5,445 nucleotides of DNA from positions 1-5,445 of the forward strand of contig CALBGK010000201.1 in NCBI GenBank assembly GCA_937893115.1, written 5' to 3'. Source of the stretch: an uncultured Erysipelotrichaceae bacterium (lineage in GTDB: Bacteria; Bacillota_I; Bacilli_A; Erysipelotrichales; Erysipelotrichaceae). Position 1 is the first letter of the stretch; every line of letters begins with the position of its first letter. The notes under the pieces were generated by a model that saw only the letters and a program-made list of their open reading frames with translations, did not search any database and had not been told where the DNA came from. The translations under genes were made by a program, and so were the position numbers. Positions 5,003 to 5,445 of the stretch are shown in pieces.

Positions 5003-5445
5003 ATGGCGTTCTTGATTGGACCAATGCAAAAACATTTAGATGGCCACAAAGAACTGACCGCTCATAACGACATAATCGATTTAACCAACGTAGAGAAAGT
5101 ATATATCCCGCTTATGCATGGCAATGCGACAGTAAAATGTCTTGTCAATGTAGGGGACGAAGTAAAGATTGGTGATCGCATAGGCGTTAGGGATGATCAT
5201 TTTTATGTGCCTTTTTTTGCATCTGTATCAGGTAAAGTAGTAGGGATAGAAAAACGCATGTCATCTAGTTTAAGACCTGTTGACCATGTGGTTATTCAAA
5301 ACGATCACCTCAATACAAAGGCTACTTTGCCAACTTTATCAGAAGATTCTTCAAGAGAAGAAATCATTGATTTTATGAAAGAAAAAGGGCTCGTCGGTTG
5401 TGGTGGCGCCGGTTTCCCAACATATATCAAGTATCAGACTGATAA
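5003..5445 (+). CDS. rnfC: Rnf electron transport complex subunit C, N-terminal part (cut by window end)
   Basis: RnfC is the peripheral Fe-S and NADH/FMN-linked subunit of the Rnf complex, which couples ferredoxin:NAD+ electron transfer to Na+ or H+ transport. The first 147 residues are visible. HLDGHKELT (11-19) matches the HPxDGKxLT opening of the RnfC N-terminal domain. A barrel-sandwich segment follows (IPLMHGNATVKCLVNVGDEVKIGDRIG, 35-61) with VPFFASVSGKVVGIE (69-83). After a linker, GLVGCGGAGFPTYIK (129-143) begins the Complex I 51-kDa-like nucleotide-binding fold. The start ATG has a strong AAGGAGG (4986-4992) 10 nt upstream. The cysteine clusters for the [4Fe-4S] centres would lie beyond the window. 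PduS-type cobalamin reductases share this fold, but the HxDGK motif and the divergent apbE favour RnfC. It is probably the first gene of an rnfCDGEAB-type operon. Confidence 0.88.
   Translation, partial: MAFLIGPMQKHLDGHKELTAHNDIIDLTNVEKVYIPLMHGNATVKCLVNVGDEVKIGDRIGVRDDHFYVPFFASVSGKVVGIEKRMSSSLRPVDHVVIQNDHLNTKATLPTLSEDSSREEIIDFMKEKGLVGCGGAGFPTYIKYQTD

Overview
The window is AT-rich, tightly packed bacterial DNA from a low-GC Gram-positive organism. Strong Shine-Dalgarno sequences (AAGGAG, GGAGGTG), a lipoprotein-type ApbE, an Rnf complex gene and a set of genes familiar from Bacillus (yuiD-like, Nfu/YutI-like, YugI/CvfD-like, pgi) all point to Bacillota. The mix of Rnf with AT-rich, I/K/N-rich proteins would suit an anaerobic gut or oral lineage such as Erysipelotrichia or Clostridia. 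That placement is an inference and cannot be settled from this window.

Layout from left to right. (1) Positions 1-816, plus strand: the 3' end of a ThrE_2/YjjB-type threonine/serine exporter subunit, overlapping tag (3-methyladenine DNA glycosylase I) by 23 nt. (2) Positions 813-1500, minus strand: a yuiD-like divergent PAP2 membrane protein followed 1 nt later by a 75-aa Nfu-type Fe-S scaffold. This pair converges on tag with a 4-nt overlap, and a 10-bp perfect inverted repeat inside the two coding ends looks like a shared bidirectional terminator. (3) Positions 1606-3776, plus strand: a CvfD/YugI-like S1-domain RNA-binding protein with an apparently leaderless start, overlapping pgi (glucose-6-phosphate isomerase) by 8 nt. 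Then comes an unrecognised ORF that looks like a secreted or surface protein missing the front of its signal peptide, and a strong bidirectional terminator. (4) Positions 3814-4923, minus strand: an ApbE lipoprotein (FAD:protein FMN transferase). It is transcribed divergently from rnfC (5003 to the window end, partial), the start of a probable Rnf ion-pumping electron-transport operon.

Functional links. The ApbE/RnfC pairing makes sense because ApbE attaches FMN covalently to Rnf subunits G and D outside the membrane. yuiD/nfu and cvfD/pgi are housekeeping pairs that share a short divergent control region (1501-1605). There is no gene-free stretch longer than 300 bases. I see no tRNA, rRNA, CRISPR array, transposase or obvious riboswitch.

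I did not find a clear new multi-gene system. The least explained item is the ORF at 3258-3776. The most interesting structural features are the terminator embedded in overlapping convergent genes, the leaderless-type cvfD start and the palindromic apbE/rnfC control region.
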